Shown here: piece after piece, positions 8,488 to 17,302 of the stretch
How positions within the stretch are numbered: position 1 is the first letter of the stretch
How the letters are laid out: every line of letters begins with the position of its first letter
From: Psychromicrobium lacuslunae
Lineage (GTDB): Bacteria > Actinomycetota > Actinomycetes > Actinomycetales > Micrococcaceae
Length of the DNA stretch: 64,000 nt
Assembly: GCF_000950575.1 (NCBI RefSeq)
Contig: NZ_CP011005.1
Span: forward strand, 2,976,001-3,040,000
Direction: 5' to 3'
The notes under the pieces: generated by a model
Seen by the model: only the letters and a program-made list of their open reading frames with translations
What the model was told of the DNA's origin: nothing
Database searches by the model: none
Translations under genes and position numbers: made by a program

Positions 8488-9591
8488 CTAGTTACCCCGG
8501 GACTTTCGATAACTGAGCATTTGCCGCCAGCGTCGTTGCAGGCTTTCTCGGCGACTGTTCCCGGCTTCGCCGGAAGCGGTGAGTTCAATGTGCACAGGAC
8601 CGTACCGCCAGAGCAAGAGATCATCCAGCAGCCGGTCGGGGCCGGGTGAATATCGATGGTCCAGCGCGGTCCGCACATCAATAATCGATTCGGACTGCAG
8701 CAAATCGGCCAGGTCGATGGTCTTGGTTAGCCCGTGCGCGGCCAATAGTTCAGCCGCCCAGCCCCAGTCGTCGTCGGACTTCCGATCCACGTGTGGCAGC
8801 AGCGTTACCCAGATCTCTTTAATCCGTTCCGGGGTGAGTGGTTGCTGGCCTTCTCCGTCCTCGTCCCAATAACTCGTCACCGTCTCGTATCGCTCGTGGA
8901 GCTCAGAGAATGCCGACTCAACGGCTTCCAACATGGCTGCGGTAGCGGTGAACTGTCGATCGAAGTAAGGGCTCCAAGCCCGCCGGTCCTCGGCCTTGAA
9001 ACGAATATCGTGCTCAATCTCGCTCCAAGCGTGGGCGAAAACGGTACGGATCTGACATTCGAAGAGGTAGCTACCGTTAGGCTTTACGGCACCCTCAAGC
9101 TGCTCCTGAAACTCGCGCACCACCGGATTTTGAATGCTGCGCAAAATCAAGTGCCGACTCGAATATCCATAAGTGCCGGACTCGATGGAGCCGATGTCCT
9201 TTTCCCGGTCCCCACGGCAGTCGAAGGTATGCCTCTGCCGCTTGATCAAATTGGCCGCCATGGCGTTTTCGCTGGGTAACGTGGTGATCACCCGGACGCC
9301 GACCAGATCGGTGAGGTTACGGAGCGGTTCGGGAAACTGCAGTACCGGTTCGCCGTCCGGCTCAGTGGCTTCAAGCATTCGGGAGGCCTTCTCTCGAAAG
9401 GACTCAACCGTTTTGGTCCGGCTGGAGACGAAGAGCGGTTTGGCTTCGGCCTCAGCGAAAATTTCCCGAATTCTGGTTTCCATTTCAGCGGTAACCAGTT
9501 TCAAAGCCGGCCTAATCCGGGCATACTCTGCCACGCTCGCGGCCACCGATGGGCGCAGGCGTTCATCGAGGCGTTCCCAATTGCTGGCCAT
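8488..9591 (-). CDS. RelA/SpoT-domain protein, putative small alarmone synthetase
   Basis: 367 residues. A RelA_SpoT nucleotidyltransferase domain occupies roughly residues 35-215: RNLTDLVGVRVITTLP (the Asp region), GYSSRHLILR in place of GYRSVHL, and FECQIRTVFAHAWSEIEHD, matching the QIRT...W..LEH motif. There is no HD hydrolase, TGS or ACT domain, so it would be a synthetase only, making (p)ppGpp or a related nucleotide. The C-terminal 150 residues are longer than in typical small synthetases and unassigned. It stands alone on the minus strand; its 3' end is palindromic element 2. Confidence 0.8.
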   Translation of the reverse strand: MASNWERLDERLRPSVAASVAEYARIRPALKLVTAEMETRIREIFAEAEAKPLFVSSRTKTVESFREKASRMLEATEPDGEPVLQFPEPLRNLTDLVGVRVITTLPSENAMAANLIKRQRHTFDCRGDREKDIGSIESGTYGYSSRHLILRSIQNPVVREFQEQLEGAVKPNGSYLFECQIRTVFAHAWSEIEHDIRFKAEDRRAWSPYFDRQFTATAAMLEAVESAFSELHERYETVTSYWDEDGEGQQPLTPERIKEIWVTLLPHVDRKSDDDWGWAAELLAAHGLTKTIDLADLLQSESIIDVRTALDHRYSPGPDRLLDDLLLWRYGPVHIELTASGEAGNSRRESLQRRWRQMLSYRKSRGN

Positions 9592-9686
9592 GGCATGAGC
9601 TTAACACCGTAGCCCCGGTAACCGAGATATCCAGCGGCAGAACCCCCTGCTCGGCTGATATAGAACTGATGTGAAACCATGGAAGG

Positions 9687-10421
9687 GTGAAGCCATTCCT
9701 GCTGATCTCTACCCGTGCCGAGGATGCTGCTGCCCTAGAGGAAGCGCAGGCTTTCGCGCGCTACACCGGTTTGAGTAAGCAATTGCTACATTGGCACCGA
9801 CTGGAAGCATCGCCGCTGCCGAAGGTTCGGCTAGCAGACTATTCGGGCATCATTCTGGGTGGTAGTCCGTTCAACTCCTCCGATCCATCCTCCTATAAAA
9901 GCCCAACCCAAAATCGGGTTGAAGCTGAACTGAGCTGGCTTTTGGATGAGGTAGTGGCGCTGGATTTCCCCTTTCTTGGTGCTTGTTACGGGGTGGGCAC
10001 GCTGGGTAAACACCAGGGCGCTGTGATTGATAAGAAGTTTGGCGAACCCATTGGGCCGGTTGAGATTGAATTGAGCGACGACGGAATGGCGGACCCACTG
10101 CTGAGCGGTCTGCCACGACGATTCCAAGCCTTCGTGGGGCATAAAGAGGCTTGTTCGGTTTTGCCGCCGGAGGCCACCTTGCTCGCTTCCTCAGAGAGCT
10201 GCCGAGTACAGATGTTTCGGGTCCGAAAGAACCTCTACGCAACTCAGTTCCATCCCGAACTAGACGTGGTGGGTTTGCTGACCCGGATCGATGTCTACCG
10301 GCATGCCGGATATTTCCCAGCCGAAGAATTCGAGCAAGTGAAGAATCGTGCGCTCGCCGCGAAGGTGCTCGAACCCGCTCGGATTTTACGGAATTTCGCT
10401 GAATATTACGGCCGGGAGTAG
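9687..10421 (+). CDS. Class I glutamine amidotransferase (GMP synthase-like)
   Basis: 244 residues forming a class I glutaminase domain. The nucleophile is the Cys of GACYGVGTLG (family GxCxG), with His and Glu in QFHPEL completing the triad. The GILGG-type oxyanion strand is present (GIILGGSPFN). There is no synthetase domain, so it is a free-standing GuaA-glutaminase-like protein as in YfeJ relatives; the amide acceptor is unknown. GTG start right after GGAAGG, with TATAGA at 9659-9664 as possible -10. The next gene follows after 9 nt. Confidence 0.85.
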   Translation: MKPFLLISTRAEDAAALEEAQAFARYTGLSKQLLHWHRLEASPLPKVRLADYSGIILGGSPFNSSDPSSYKSPTQNRVEAELSWLLDEVVALDFPFLGACYGVGTLGKHQGAVIDKKFGEPIGPVEIELSDDGMADPLLSGLPRRFQAFVGHKEACSVLPPEATLLASSESCRVQMFRVRKNLYATQFHPELDVVGLLTRIDVYRHAGYFPAEEFEQVKNRALAAKVLEPARILRNFAEYYGRE

Positions 10422-10430
10422 GGGGCGAGG

Positions 10431-11177
10431 ATGCGAACCATCAACTACGGGGATGATCCGAGTCAATACGGGGAGCTGAGCGTGCCCGCTCCGGAATCGG
10501 GCCGCCGGGCCGGTCTCGCGATAATCATCCACGGCGGCTACTGGCGCTCGCGCTATGGCGCTGAGCTGGGCCGGCCGCTGGCCGCAGACCTGGCCGCACA
10601 CGGCGTGACAAGCTGGAACTTGGAGTACCGTCGGGCCGGAAACGGTGGGGGCTGGCCGGAAACTTTTGAGGACGTGGCTGCCGGAATCGATATTTTGTGC
10701 GATCTCGAAGTGGATCTGTACAAAGTTGTTATTGTCGGCCATTCCGCCGGCGGTCATTTGGCCACTTGGGCTGCTGGCCGGGCGAAGCTGCCAGCCGGTG
10801 TTCCAGGGGCTGAGCCAAGGCTGCTGCCAGATGCGGTGGTGAGCCAATCAGGATTGCTTGACCTGGGGACGGCACGACAGCTTGGTCTGAGCGACGGCGC
10901 AGTGCTTAATTTTCTGGGTGGGCACCCTGATGATCCCCGCTATCATTGGGCCGATCCGATCCAGCAGGTACCGGTGCCAGCCAAGATTTGGGCGGTTTAC
11001 GGCGAGGCGGACGATACGGTTCCGGCCCAGCTTTCCAAGGACTACCTGGCGGCTGCCCGGGCGGCCGGGGGAGACGCTGAATTGGTGGCGGTGCCGGGGG
11101 ACCATTTCGCCTTGATCGATCCGACCACGGTGGCTTGGCGGAGCTGCCGGGAGTTGGTGCTGCGCGAATTGCTTTGA
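10431..11177 (+). CDS. Alpha/beta hydrolase, kynurenine formamidase-like
   Basis: 248 residues. IIHGGYW is the HGGxW oxyanion motif typical of esterase/kynurenine formamidase relatives, GHSAGGHLA holds the nucleophile serine, and GDHFALIDP the catalytic histidine; the acid is probably in GEADDTVPA. It is 9 nt downstream of the amidotransferase with GGGGGCGAGG as ribosome site, so the two are co-transcribed. No tryptophan-degradation partner is nearby, so the substrate is open. Confidence 0.85.
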   Translation: MRTINYGDDPSQYGELSVPAPESGRRAGLAIIIHGGYWRSRYGAELGRPLAADLAAHGVTSWNLEYRRAGNGGGWPETFEDVAAGIDILCDLEVDLYKVVIVGHSAGGHLATWAAGRAKLPAGVPGAEPRLLPDAVVSQSGLLDLGTARQLGLSDGAVLNFLGGHPDDPRYHWADPIQQVPVPAKIWAVYGEADDTVPAQLSKDYLAAARAAGGDAELVAVPGDHFALIDPTTVAWRSCRELVLRELL

Positions 11178-11198
11178 TGAGTAGGGCAGCTCGACCGC

Positions 11199-11283
11199 GG
11201 GACCCGGTCAACTGTGGGAGGCGGTCAACCGCGGGAACTGGCCAACTGTGGGAACTGGCCAACTGTGGGAACTGGCCAACTGT
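11199..11283. repeat. 17-bp tandem repeat, five units
   Basis: Five head-to-tail 17-bp units between the hydrolase and the VOC gene. Units 3-5 (11233-11283) are identical (GGGAACTGGCCAACTGT); units 1-2 (11199-11232) are diverged. The units contain TGGCCA and the run begins 22 nt after a stop codon. It is a small minisatellite, with no evident coding or protein-binding role. Confidence 0.85.
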
Positions 11284-11345
11284 GGCTTTGGGATCAGCGT
11301 GGACAATGCCTTGTCAGCTAACGGAAAGATTGATTTGCTAGAGGG

Positions 11346-11765
11346 ATGCTGGGGCTTAGCGGCGCTGGCATTCTGACTCAGGAGAAAATCATCACAGTTA
11401 GCTTTAATCACACCATTATTGCCGCCAAAGATCGGCACGAATCAGCTAAGTTCTATAGGGATATTTTTGGCCTCCCGGAGGCGCTCAGCTGGGGGCCGTT
11501 TATTAATATTCAGCTTGACGACGGGGTATTGCTGCAGTTCGCGGAACCGCCAGTTGAAATCCAGATGCAGCATTACGCTTTCCTGGTGGATGACGATCGC
11601 TTTGACCGGGCTTACACCTGGTTGCAAGAAAACGGCGTCGAGCATTGGGCTGACCCGCAGCGGCAGCGGCCGAATGAAACCAACACCGAGCACGGCGGCC
11701 GAGGGGTTTATTTTATGGACCCGGCGGGGCACGGGCTGGAGATCATCACTCGACCATATTTCTGA
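11346..11765 (+). CDS. VOC family (glyoxalase/bleomycin resistance-like) protein
   Basis: 139 residues with a single vicinal-oxygen-chelate repeat: FNHTIIAAKDRHESAKFYRDIFGL at the N-terminal half and GRGVYFMDPAGHGLEIITRPY at the end, giving the usual HxxxxxxD...E ligand set. Substrate unknown. The only canonical start in frame is ATG 11346; an apparent AGGAG at 11381-11385 sits too far inside the frame and has no ATG/GTG/TTG after it, so the first 15 residues may not be real. Confidence 0.78.
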   Translation: MLGLSGAGILTQEKIITVSFNHTIIAAKDRHESAKFYRDIFGLPEALSWGPFINIQLDDGVLLQFAEPPVEIQMQHYAFLVDDDRFDRAYTWLQENGVEHWADPQRQRPNETNTEHGGRGVYFMDPAGHGLEIITRPYF

Positions 11766-11790
11766 TCCGCGAGTTGATCGGCGCTGCGCT

Positions 11791-12288
11791 TCACCGTGTC
11801 GTTGATTCGTCAATCCGTGCCGGGACCTGTGCTCGGGCCGCCGCGAAGCGTTCCCGATAGGGGCGTTCTGTGAGGAGTTGGAGCACTTCATCAAGTGCTG
11901 TGCTCAGTGGGAAACTCATCTCGGACTCCAACTGTCTTGCCATGATCGCGGTGCTCCGCCATTCTTCGTCGAGCAAAGGCATCAGTTTCTTAGCGTCGTC
12001 GCTGAGCCGGATCAGTCGAGAACGGGCATCGCGACCCTGGCTGCTGAGCACCAGAGCATCTTTGAGCAGTGCAGCGACGGTTTGGCTCATCGCTGAATGA
12101 GTCACTCCGACGGCGGTCGCCAGTTCCCCGATGCTCTGCCCATCCTGGGCTTGCAAGGCTTGTAATACCGGGGTGTAGCGCAAACGGAATCCGGGGAGCC
12201 CCAGCTCTGCGTACACCTCGGCCAATCCTCCGTCGAGAGCATCCTGAACTTGCTTTAGACGGGTGCCAATCAAATCTACGGATTCCAT
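11791..12288 (-). CDS. MarR-family transcriptional regulator
   Basis: 165 residues. The winged helix reads SIGELATAVGVTHSAMSQTVAALL followed by SSQGRDARSRLIRLS, the MarR wing. The N-terminus (MESVDLIGTRLKQVQDALDGGLAEVY) is an amphipathic dimerisation helix. It is divergent from the prolyl iminopeptidase-like gene; both start codons lie inside one 38-bp palindrome, so the regulator very probably represses both genes. Confidence 0.87.
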   Translation of the reverse strand: MESVDLIGTRLKQVQDALDGGLAEVYAELGLPGFRLRYTPVLQALQAQDGQSIGELATAVGVTHSAMSQTVAALLKDALVLSSQGRDARSRLIRLSDDAKKLMPLLDEEWRSTAIMARQLESEMSFPLSTALDEVLQLLTERPYRERFAAARAQVPARIDESTTR

Positions 12289-12324
12289 TCTTAAAATATA
12301 ACAGTGCTGTTATATTTTAAGAAT
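12287..12324. promoter_or_regulatory. Perfect 38-bp palindrome: shared operator/promoter
   Basis: Arms of 18 bp (12287-12304 and 12307-12324) are perfectly complementary around a central TG; the core reads TATAACAGTGCTGTTATA. The outer bases overlap the start codons of both flanking genes (ATG ending at 12288 on minus, ATG at 12323 on plus). A -10-like TATATT lies 6 nt before each start by symmetry, so both mRNAs would be leaderless and both promoters covered by one bound dimer. Confidence 0.8.
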
Positions 12325-13285
12325 GATTGAGCGTTTTGCACCGATAGAGCCCTACCGTAGTGGAATGCTCGACGTGGGTGATGGCCAGCTGATGTATTGG
12401 GAGGAGAGCGGTAATCCGGAAGGCTTGCCGGTGCTTGTGCTGCATGGTGGTCCTGGTTCGGGTACCACGCCGGGTGGCCGACGGAACTGGGATCCAGCTC
12501 GTTATCGGATCATCCAACTTGACCAGCGCAATTGCGGGCGGAGTACGCCCTCGGCAAGCGACCCAACAACTGATCTTGCGCTGAACACCACGCACTATCT
12601 GATCGCGGATATTGAATCTTTGCGGCAGTTTTTAAGAGTGGATCGCTGGGTGCTCTGGGGAGGCTCTTGGGGAGTCACTCTGGCGCTGGCCTATGCCCAA
12701 AAGCATCCGGAGCGGGTGGTGGCGATGATCCTCATCTCTGTGACGATGACCAGGCGCAGTGACGTGCATTGGCTCTACCACGAGACCGGGCGCTACCTAC
12801 CGGAGCAGTGGCAGCGCTTTCGCGACGGTGTTCCGGAAGCCGAACGGGAAGGTGATCTGGTTGCTGCGTACAACCGGTTGCTCAATGAATCGGACGATCT
12901 CGGTGTGCGGCGTGAGGCGGCGCAGCGCTGGTGCGATTGGGAGGACGCCGCTCTCTCGCTAGAGCCTGGTTGGAAACCTTCAGAACGCTTTCAAGACGAA
13001 GATTTCAGACTGCAGTTCGCCCGAATCGTCAGTCATTATTTCCATCACGGTGCTTGGCTTGAAGAAGGCCAACTGCTCCGTGAGATCGACCGACTGCGCG
13101 GCATTCCAGCGGTCCTCATCCACGGTCAGCATGATCTGGGCAGCCCGGTCGACGTGCCCTGGCTATTGGCCCAGTCTTGGCCGGAAGCAGAACTGCACAT
13201 CGTTAAGGAAGCCGGGCACAGCGGGAGCGAGAAGTCCGGCCAGCTCATTCTGCAGGCAGCTGAAAAGTTTAGTCAGTTGAGCTAA
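12323..13285 (+). CDS. pip: Prolyl iminopeptidase-like alpha/beta hydrolase
   Basis: 320 residues of the S33 family. HGGPGSG is the oxyanion loop and GGSWGVTLALAYAQ carries the catalytic serine (GGSWG is the prolyl iminopeptidase signature). HGQHDLGSP provides the acid and EAGHSGSE the histidine. It would release N-terminal proline from peptides in the cytoplasm. Leaderless-type start inside the shared palindrome; probably controlled by the divergent MarR. Confidence 0.9.
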   Translation: MIERFAPIEPYRSGMLDVGDGQLMYWEESGNPEGLPVLVLHGGPGSGTTPGGRRNWDPARYRIIQLDQRNCGRSTPSASDPTTDLALNTTHYLIADIESLRQFLRVDRWVLWGGSWGVTLALAYAQKHPERVVAMILISVTMTRRSDVHWLYHETGRYLPEQWQRFRDGVPEAEREGDLVAAYNRLLNESDDLGVRREAAQRWCDWEDAALSLEPGWKPSERFQDEDFRLQFARIVSHYFHHGAWLEEGQLLREIDRLRGIPAVLIHGQHDLGSPVDVPWLLAQSWPEAELHIVKEAGHSGSEKSGQLILQAAEKFSQLS

Positions 13286-13300
13286 TCTCCGCTTTCTAGT

Positions 13301-13960
13301 TCAACCTTCGATTCGAATCCCCAAATTCCGTGCCAGCGAAACCGCCAGGAACATCACCTGTTGCTCGGTCAGGGTGGCACCGGCGAGCGATTCTGGGCTG
13401 GTCAATTCAGCGATGTCGGCTGCTCGCAGATCGACGTCTTGAAAGCTCGCATGGGTGATGTCGAGGCGGCCAATTCTGCAGCCGGGAAGGCTCACCCGAT
13501 GAGTCTTGGCGTTGCCAAGATCCAGCTCGTCGATGGTGCAGTTCTCAAAGATCACATCCAGCAGGTTAGCTCCGCGCATATTGACGTAGCCGAGCTTGCA
13601 GTTGCTGAAGATCACTGAATTAAAGCCGGTTTCGTAGACTTCCACCGAACCGAGCCGAGAGTTTTCCAATCGAACATCGGCCCAGCGACCGCGCGGCGCA
13701 CTGAAGGCGGCCGCGTTGATCCGGGAGAGAGTGCTTTCTTTGAAGGCGGCCGCCTTGAGCTTGGTGCCGTCGAGGTTGATGTCTTCCAGGGCTGATTCCA
13801 CAAACTGGATGCCACTCAAATCAAGATCCGAAAGATCTTGCCCCACCAGGCTTTTTGCCTCGAAATAACCTTCAGCCTCAAGCTCCTCGGCACGGCAAGG
13901 GCTAAGTTCTGGGAGCGATATTTCATTGATTCTGGGTGCCAGGGTCTTTTTTGCAGCCAC
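13301..13960 (-). CDS. Pentapeptide-repeat protein
   Basis: 219 residues. From about residue 40 onwards the chain follows the A(D/N)LxX five-residue rhythm (DLSDLDLSGIQF, ALEDINLDGTKL, GYVNMRGANLLDVIF, HASFQDVDLRAADI), predicting a right-handed quadrilateral beta helix. Such proteins include gyrase protectors (MfpA/Qnr) but many have no known role; no gyrase-mimic evidence is visible. GTG start (13960). Convergent with the iminopeptidase gene, 15 nt apart. Confidence 0.85.
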   Translation of the reverse strand: MAAKKTLAPRINEISLPELSPCRAEELEAEGYFEAKSLVGQDLSDLDLSGIQFVESALEDINLDGTKLKAAAFKESTLSRINAAAFSAPRGRWADVRLENSRLGSVEVYETGFNSVIFSNCKLGYVNMRGANLLDVIFENCTIDELDLGNAKTHRVSLPGCRIGRLDITHASFQDVDLRAADIAELTSPESLAGATLTEQQVMFLAVSLARNLGIRIEG

Positions 13961-14138
13961 TGTGAGGTCCCGTCTTTTCTGCTTTTTCGGCGTCGCTGTC
14001 TGAACATCCTAGGCGGGTTCTGCCGAGGAAGATATCTGCTACAGCCCGATTAGCTGCCGATTTCTCAGCGAATCCGAAGACAGCCGTTGCGGTGATCATC
14101 TGAAAACCCGGTTATCTCGCTCGTTATAGGCTTGCCGT
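13961..14138. promoter_or_regulatory. Divergent intergenic region, with PfkB promoter
   Basis: 178 bp between the pentapeptide gene and the sugar kinase. TATAGG at 14125-14130 is a -10-like hexamer 8 nt before the kinase ATG, suggesting a leaderless transcript. No inverted repeat, RNA gene or small reading frame stands out otherwise. Confidence 0.4.
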
Positions 14139-15059
14139 ATGCTGACTGTGATCGGTGAGGCTCTGATTGATGAAGTGGTCCGCCCGGGCGCGGAGCCGGT
14201 GCCGCACGTCGGCGGCAGCCCAATGAACGTGGCGGTCGGCTTAGCTCGGCTGGGGCATCCGGTGCAATTCCTGGGACGCTACGGAAGCGATCATTACGGG
14301 CAGCTGATCTCCACTCATTTGCGAACTAATTCGGTCTTGCTGCCGTGGCCTGCTGACCAGGCACCGAGCAGTGTGGCCCGCGCCGAGCTCGATGAATCGG
14401 GTGCTGCCGATTACCAATTCGAGCTGAGCTGGATCTTGCCGCGGATAGAAGCAGGGCTGCTGCAAGGCAGCACCTTGCTGCACACCGGATCGATTGCCGC
14501 AATGCTGGAACCTGGTGTCGAAACTGTCAAAAATGCGGTGCTGGCCGCCCGTGGCCATGCCACGATTAGCTACGATCCGAATTACCGACCCAGCATTATT
14601 GGCAATGTGGAGTATGCCCGAGAGTGGGCGGAGAAGTTTGTCAGCCTGGCTGATGTGGTGAAGGCTTCGGATGAGGATTTGGCGGCTCTCTACCCCGGAG
14701 CCGAGCCGCTCGATTCGGCGCGGAGCTGGTTGAAGCGAGGCCCAGCTGTGGTGGTGGTCACCCGAGGTGTTGACGGGCCGTGGGCGGTGAGCGCGGCCGG
14801 CGAGGCCCAGTGTGTTGCGCCGGCCACACGGGTTGCCGATACCGTAGGTGCGGGCGATTCCTTTATGTCGGCGCTGCTTTCGGCGATAGTGGATCGAGAG
14901 CTGGACGGTGCGCAGCGGCGTGAGCAGCTCGCTGCGATCAGCGTGCAGCAATTGCATGAGATCCTGCAGTTCGCGGCTGCGGCGGCCGCTATTACGGTGA
15001 CCCGGCCCGGTGCTAATCCGCCCAGTCGTGAGGAACTCCGCGGCCTCGGCCTGCACTAA
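14139..15059 (+). CDS. PfkB-family carbohydrate kinase (fructokinase-like)
   Basis: 306 residues of the ribokinase fold. The N-terminus VIGEALIDEVV and GGSPMNVAVGLARLG form the substrate half. DTVGAGDSFMSALL is the C-terminal PfkB signature with the catalytic Asp and the anion hole (GAGDS). ASDEDLAALYPG is the ATP-side NxxE-like motif. Most similar in layout to fructokinases; the sugar is inferred. It is monocistronic, with no sugar transporter next to it. Confidence 0.85.
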   Translation: MLTVIGEALIDEVVRPGAEPVPHVGGSPMNVAVGLARLGHPVQFLGRYGSDHYGQLISTHLRTNSVLLPWPADQAPSSVARAELDESGAADYQFELSWILPRIEAGLLQGSTLLHTGSIAAMLEPGVETVKNAVLAARGHATISYDPNYRPSIIGNVEYAREWAEKFVSLADVVKASDEDLAALYPGAEPLDSARSWLKRGPAVVVVTRGVDGPWAVSAAGEAQCVAPATRVADTVGAGDSFMSALLSAIVDRELDGAQRREQLAAISVQQLHEILQFAAAAAAITVTRPGANPPSREELRGLGLH

Positions 15060-15150
15060 TCTGAAAAGTAGGTGCCTTGAGCAGCACCTGGCTTGAATTG
15101 TGCTCGGCCTCAGCAGAAAAGTACCCCGGAAGAGAAGTCGAAAGGCGAAA

Positions 15151-15684
15151 ATGTCTAGTTACGATCCGTACGATGCCTTACCGCAATTGCCCAGCTTTGA
15201 GTTGAGCAGCACCTCCTTCAACGACGGCGAGACCTTGTCCGCGGCTCAAACCTCAGCGGCGATGGGTGTTCCCGGTGGGGCCGATGAGTCACCCGAACTC
15301 AGCTGGTCGGGTTTTCCGGCCGAAACGAAGAGCTTCGCGGTCACTGTTTTCGACCCCGACGCCCCGACCGCGAGCGGCTTTTGGCATTGGTCGGTGTTCA
15401 ACCTTCCGGCCTCGGTGACTTCGCTGCCGGCCGGTGCTGGCAGCCCGGGCTCAGCTGCGCTGCCAGCGGGCGCGGTGACGTTGCGTAACGACGCCGGGAT
15501 TGTGGGCTATGTGGGTGCCGCGCCGCCAGCTGGCCACGGTCCGCATCGCTATATTGTCGCGGTCCATGCGCTTGATGTGGAGAGCTTGGACATCCCCGCG
15601 GAAGGTTCCCCGGCTTATCTGGGCTTCAATATTTTCGCGCACGGCATTGCCCGGGCCAGGCTGACCGGAACCTTCAGCCAGTAA
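15151..15684 (+). CDS. YbhB/YbcL-type PEBP (Raf kinase inhibitor-like) protein
   Basis: 177 residues. The PEBP ligand pocket is clear: [20 protein letters not shown] (DPDAP and the HW motif) and [16 protein letters not shown] (GxHRY). In-frame sequence reaches 15100, but ATG 15151 gives the family's normal N-terminus and a purine-rich AGAGAAGTCGAAAGGCG precedes it. Bacterial PEBP function is not firmly known. Palindromic element 3 starts 29 nt after the stop. Confidence 0.85.
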   Translation: MSSYDPYDALPQLPSFELSSTSFNDGETLSAAQTSAAMGVPGGADESPELSWSGFPAETKSFAVTVFDPDAPTASGFWHWSVFNLPASVTSLPAGAGSPGSAALPAGAVTLRNDAGIVGYVGAAPPAGHGPHRYIVAVHALDVESLDIPAEGSPAYLGFNIFAHGIARARLTGTFSQ

Positions 15685-15713
15685 ATCTAAAAAACCCGGT
15701 GCCGTCCACGTAT

Positions 15714-15770
15714 CGAGTGTGCAGATCTACATCTTAAGACCGATCGAAAAGATGTAGATCTGCACACTCG
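15714..15770. repeat. Palindromic intergenic element, copy 3
   Basis: Perfect 22-bp inverted repeat (15714-15735 with 15749-15770), 13-nt centre, arm starting CGAGTGTGCAGATCTACA. It sits between two genes on the plus strand, 29 nt after the PEBP stop and 55 nt before the MFS start. The closest copy to the family consensus. Confidence 0.92.
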
Positions 15771-15825
15771 GCGAGGGTTTGAGCGGCAAGGAGGGGGGGG
15801 AGCGCCCCCGAGCTAAGGAGTCGGC

Positions 15826-17157
15826 ATGAGGCTGCGGGAGCATCCGGCCTTCATGCTGCTCTGGACCGCCTCCACCGTGTCGAGTTTTGGCAGTTATGTC
15901 ACCTCGCTGGCGCTCTCCGTCATTGTGGTAGTCAACCTGGGTGGTAATTCAACCGATGTCGGCTGGGTCAACGCGGCGCGCTGGCTGCCCTACGCCGCGC
16001 TCGGCTTGATCGTCGGCGCCTTGGTCGAACACTGGTCCAAGCGTCGGCTTCTAGTGAGCGTGGACCTGCTTCGCGGCCTAGCGCTAGGCCTGATCAGCGT
16101 TTTGGGGCTCAGTGGATTACTGAACATTCCCACCGTGATCGCCCTGATGATCCTTTTTGGCGTGCTTTCCTTACTCGGTGATGTGGCACATCAGTCCTAC
16201 CTGCCGATCCTGGTGCCGCGTGGCTTGCTGGTGAAAGCAAATGCTCGGATTGAGCAGAGCGATGCGGTGGCGCAAACCACCGGGCAGCTACTTGCCGGAT
16301 TGCTGATCGACCTGATTAAGGCGCCGCTGGCGTTGCTGGTCGATGCTCTTTCCTACATCTTCTCTGCCCTGGTGATTTGGCGGATTAGCAGCAAATCACC
16401 GACCTTCAAGGAGCAGACGCCCGCAGCGCAATCGAACGAACCACCCACCGCTGAGGTAGATGACTCGGACACCTTGCGAGTTGTCGGTACTGCCAAGAGT
16501 CTGCGCAGCCAGATCCTCGAAGGCCTAGCGGCGGTTTATCAGCAACCCAGACTCCGAGTCCTCGCTCTGAGTACCCACCTGTGGTTTTTGTTCAATGCCA
16601 TGGTGGGGGTAAGTTTCACCGTCTACCTACTCGACTCGCTCAAACTCGATGCTTGGCAGGTCGGCCTGATCCTCACCTGCGCGGGGGTTGGTGCGGTGCT
16701 AGGCACCTCGGTAACAACTCGGCTGGGGCAACGAATCGGGCCCGGTCGGTGCATCATCCTCTCCGGTGTTTTCGACGTCGCCGCCTTCGTGCTGATCGCC
16801 GGGCAGGCCAGTCTGTGGCCCACCGCATCGAGCGGATCCAATGTCTGGTGGCAACTGTGGATACCACTGGTGCTGGGCCAGTTGCTCTTCGGCTTCAGCC
16901 TGGGACTCAGTGGAGCCCATGAAATGGCCTATCGAGCGGTGGTCACACCGGTCCGATTGCTGACCAGGCTGAGTGCAACAATGCGATCAATCAACCGGTC
17001 GATGATCGTTATCGGCGCTCCGCTTGGTGGCTTCTTGGCGGCAACTCTGGGCTATAGCTGGGTTTTCTGGATTGTTGCGGCTGGCTTTGCGCTCTCTCGG
17101 GGCTGGCTCTGGCTCAGTGGCTTTGCCGCCGCAAGCTACACCGACCGCCCGGCCTAA
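15826..17157 (+). CDS. MFS transporter (EntS/MefA-like branch)
   Basis: 443 residues, about 12 TM segments in two halves joined by a hydrophilic stretch at residues 190-225. The start (MRLREHPAFMLLWTASTVSSFGSYVTSLAL) resembles the enterobactin exporter/macrolide efflux branch of the MFS. Likely a small-molecule exporter; substrate not readable. Start follows GCTAAGGAGTCGGC. Flanked on both sides by palindromic elements (15714 and 17173). Confidence 0.87.
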   Translation: MRLREHPAFMLLWTASTVSSFGSYVTSLALSVIVVVNLGGNSTDVGWVNAARWLPYAALGLIVGALVEHWSKRRLLVSVDLLRGLALGLISVLGLSGLLNIPTVIALMILFGVLSLLGDVAHQSYLPILVPRGLLVKANARIEQSDAVAQTTGQLLAGLLIDLIKAPLALLVDALSYIFSALVIWRISSKSPTFKEQTPAAQSNEPPTAEVDDSDTLRVVGTAKSLRSQILEGLAAVYQQPRLRVLALSTHLWFLFNAMVGVSFTVYLLDSLKLDAWQVGLILTCAGVGAVLGTSVTTRLGQRIGPGRCIILSGVFDVAAFVLIAGQASLWPTASSGSNVWWQLWIPLVLGQLLFGFSLGLSGAHEMAYRAVVTPVRLLTRLSATMRSINRSMIVIGAPLGGFLAATLGYSWVFWIVAAGFALSRGWLWLSGFAAASYTDRPA

Positions 17158-17172
17158 CCGTGTCCTTCCCCT

Positions 17173-17235
17173 CGCCGAGTGTGCAGATCTGCAGGTTTTG
17201 AGCCGGTTTTTAGATGTAGATCTACACACTCGGCG
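17173..17235. repeat. Palindromic intergenic element, copy 4
   Basis: Inverted repeat with 21-bp arms (17173-17193 and 17215-17235) with two mismatched positions, one of which is a G-U pair in RNA; 21-nt centre with TTTTGAG. It lies 15 nt after the MFS stop and 67 nt before the HAD gene. Confidence 0.88.
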
Positions 17236-17302
17236 GCGGGGCGCGAGGGGGAGAATTTGCGGTGCGTGCAGCGAAGCTGCCGGAAGCCGATAACCTGAGA
17301 AG

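Noticed and set aside
10431-11177. Kynurenine pathway operon
   Set aside because: Only the hydrolase resembles kynurenine formamidase; no tryptophan dioxygenase or kynureninase is in the window.
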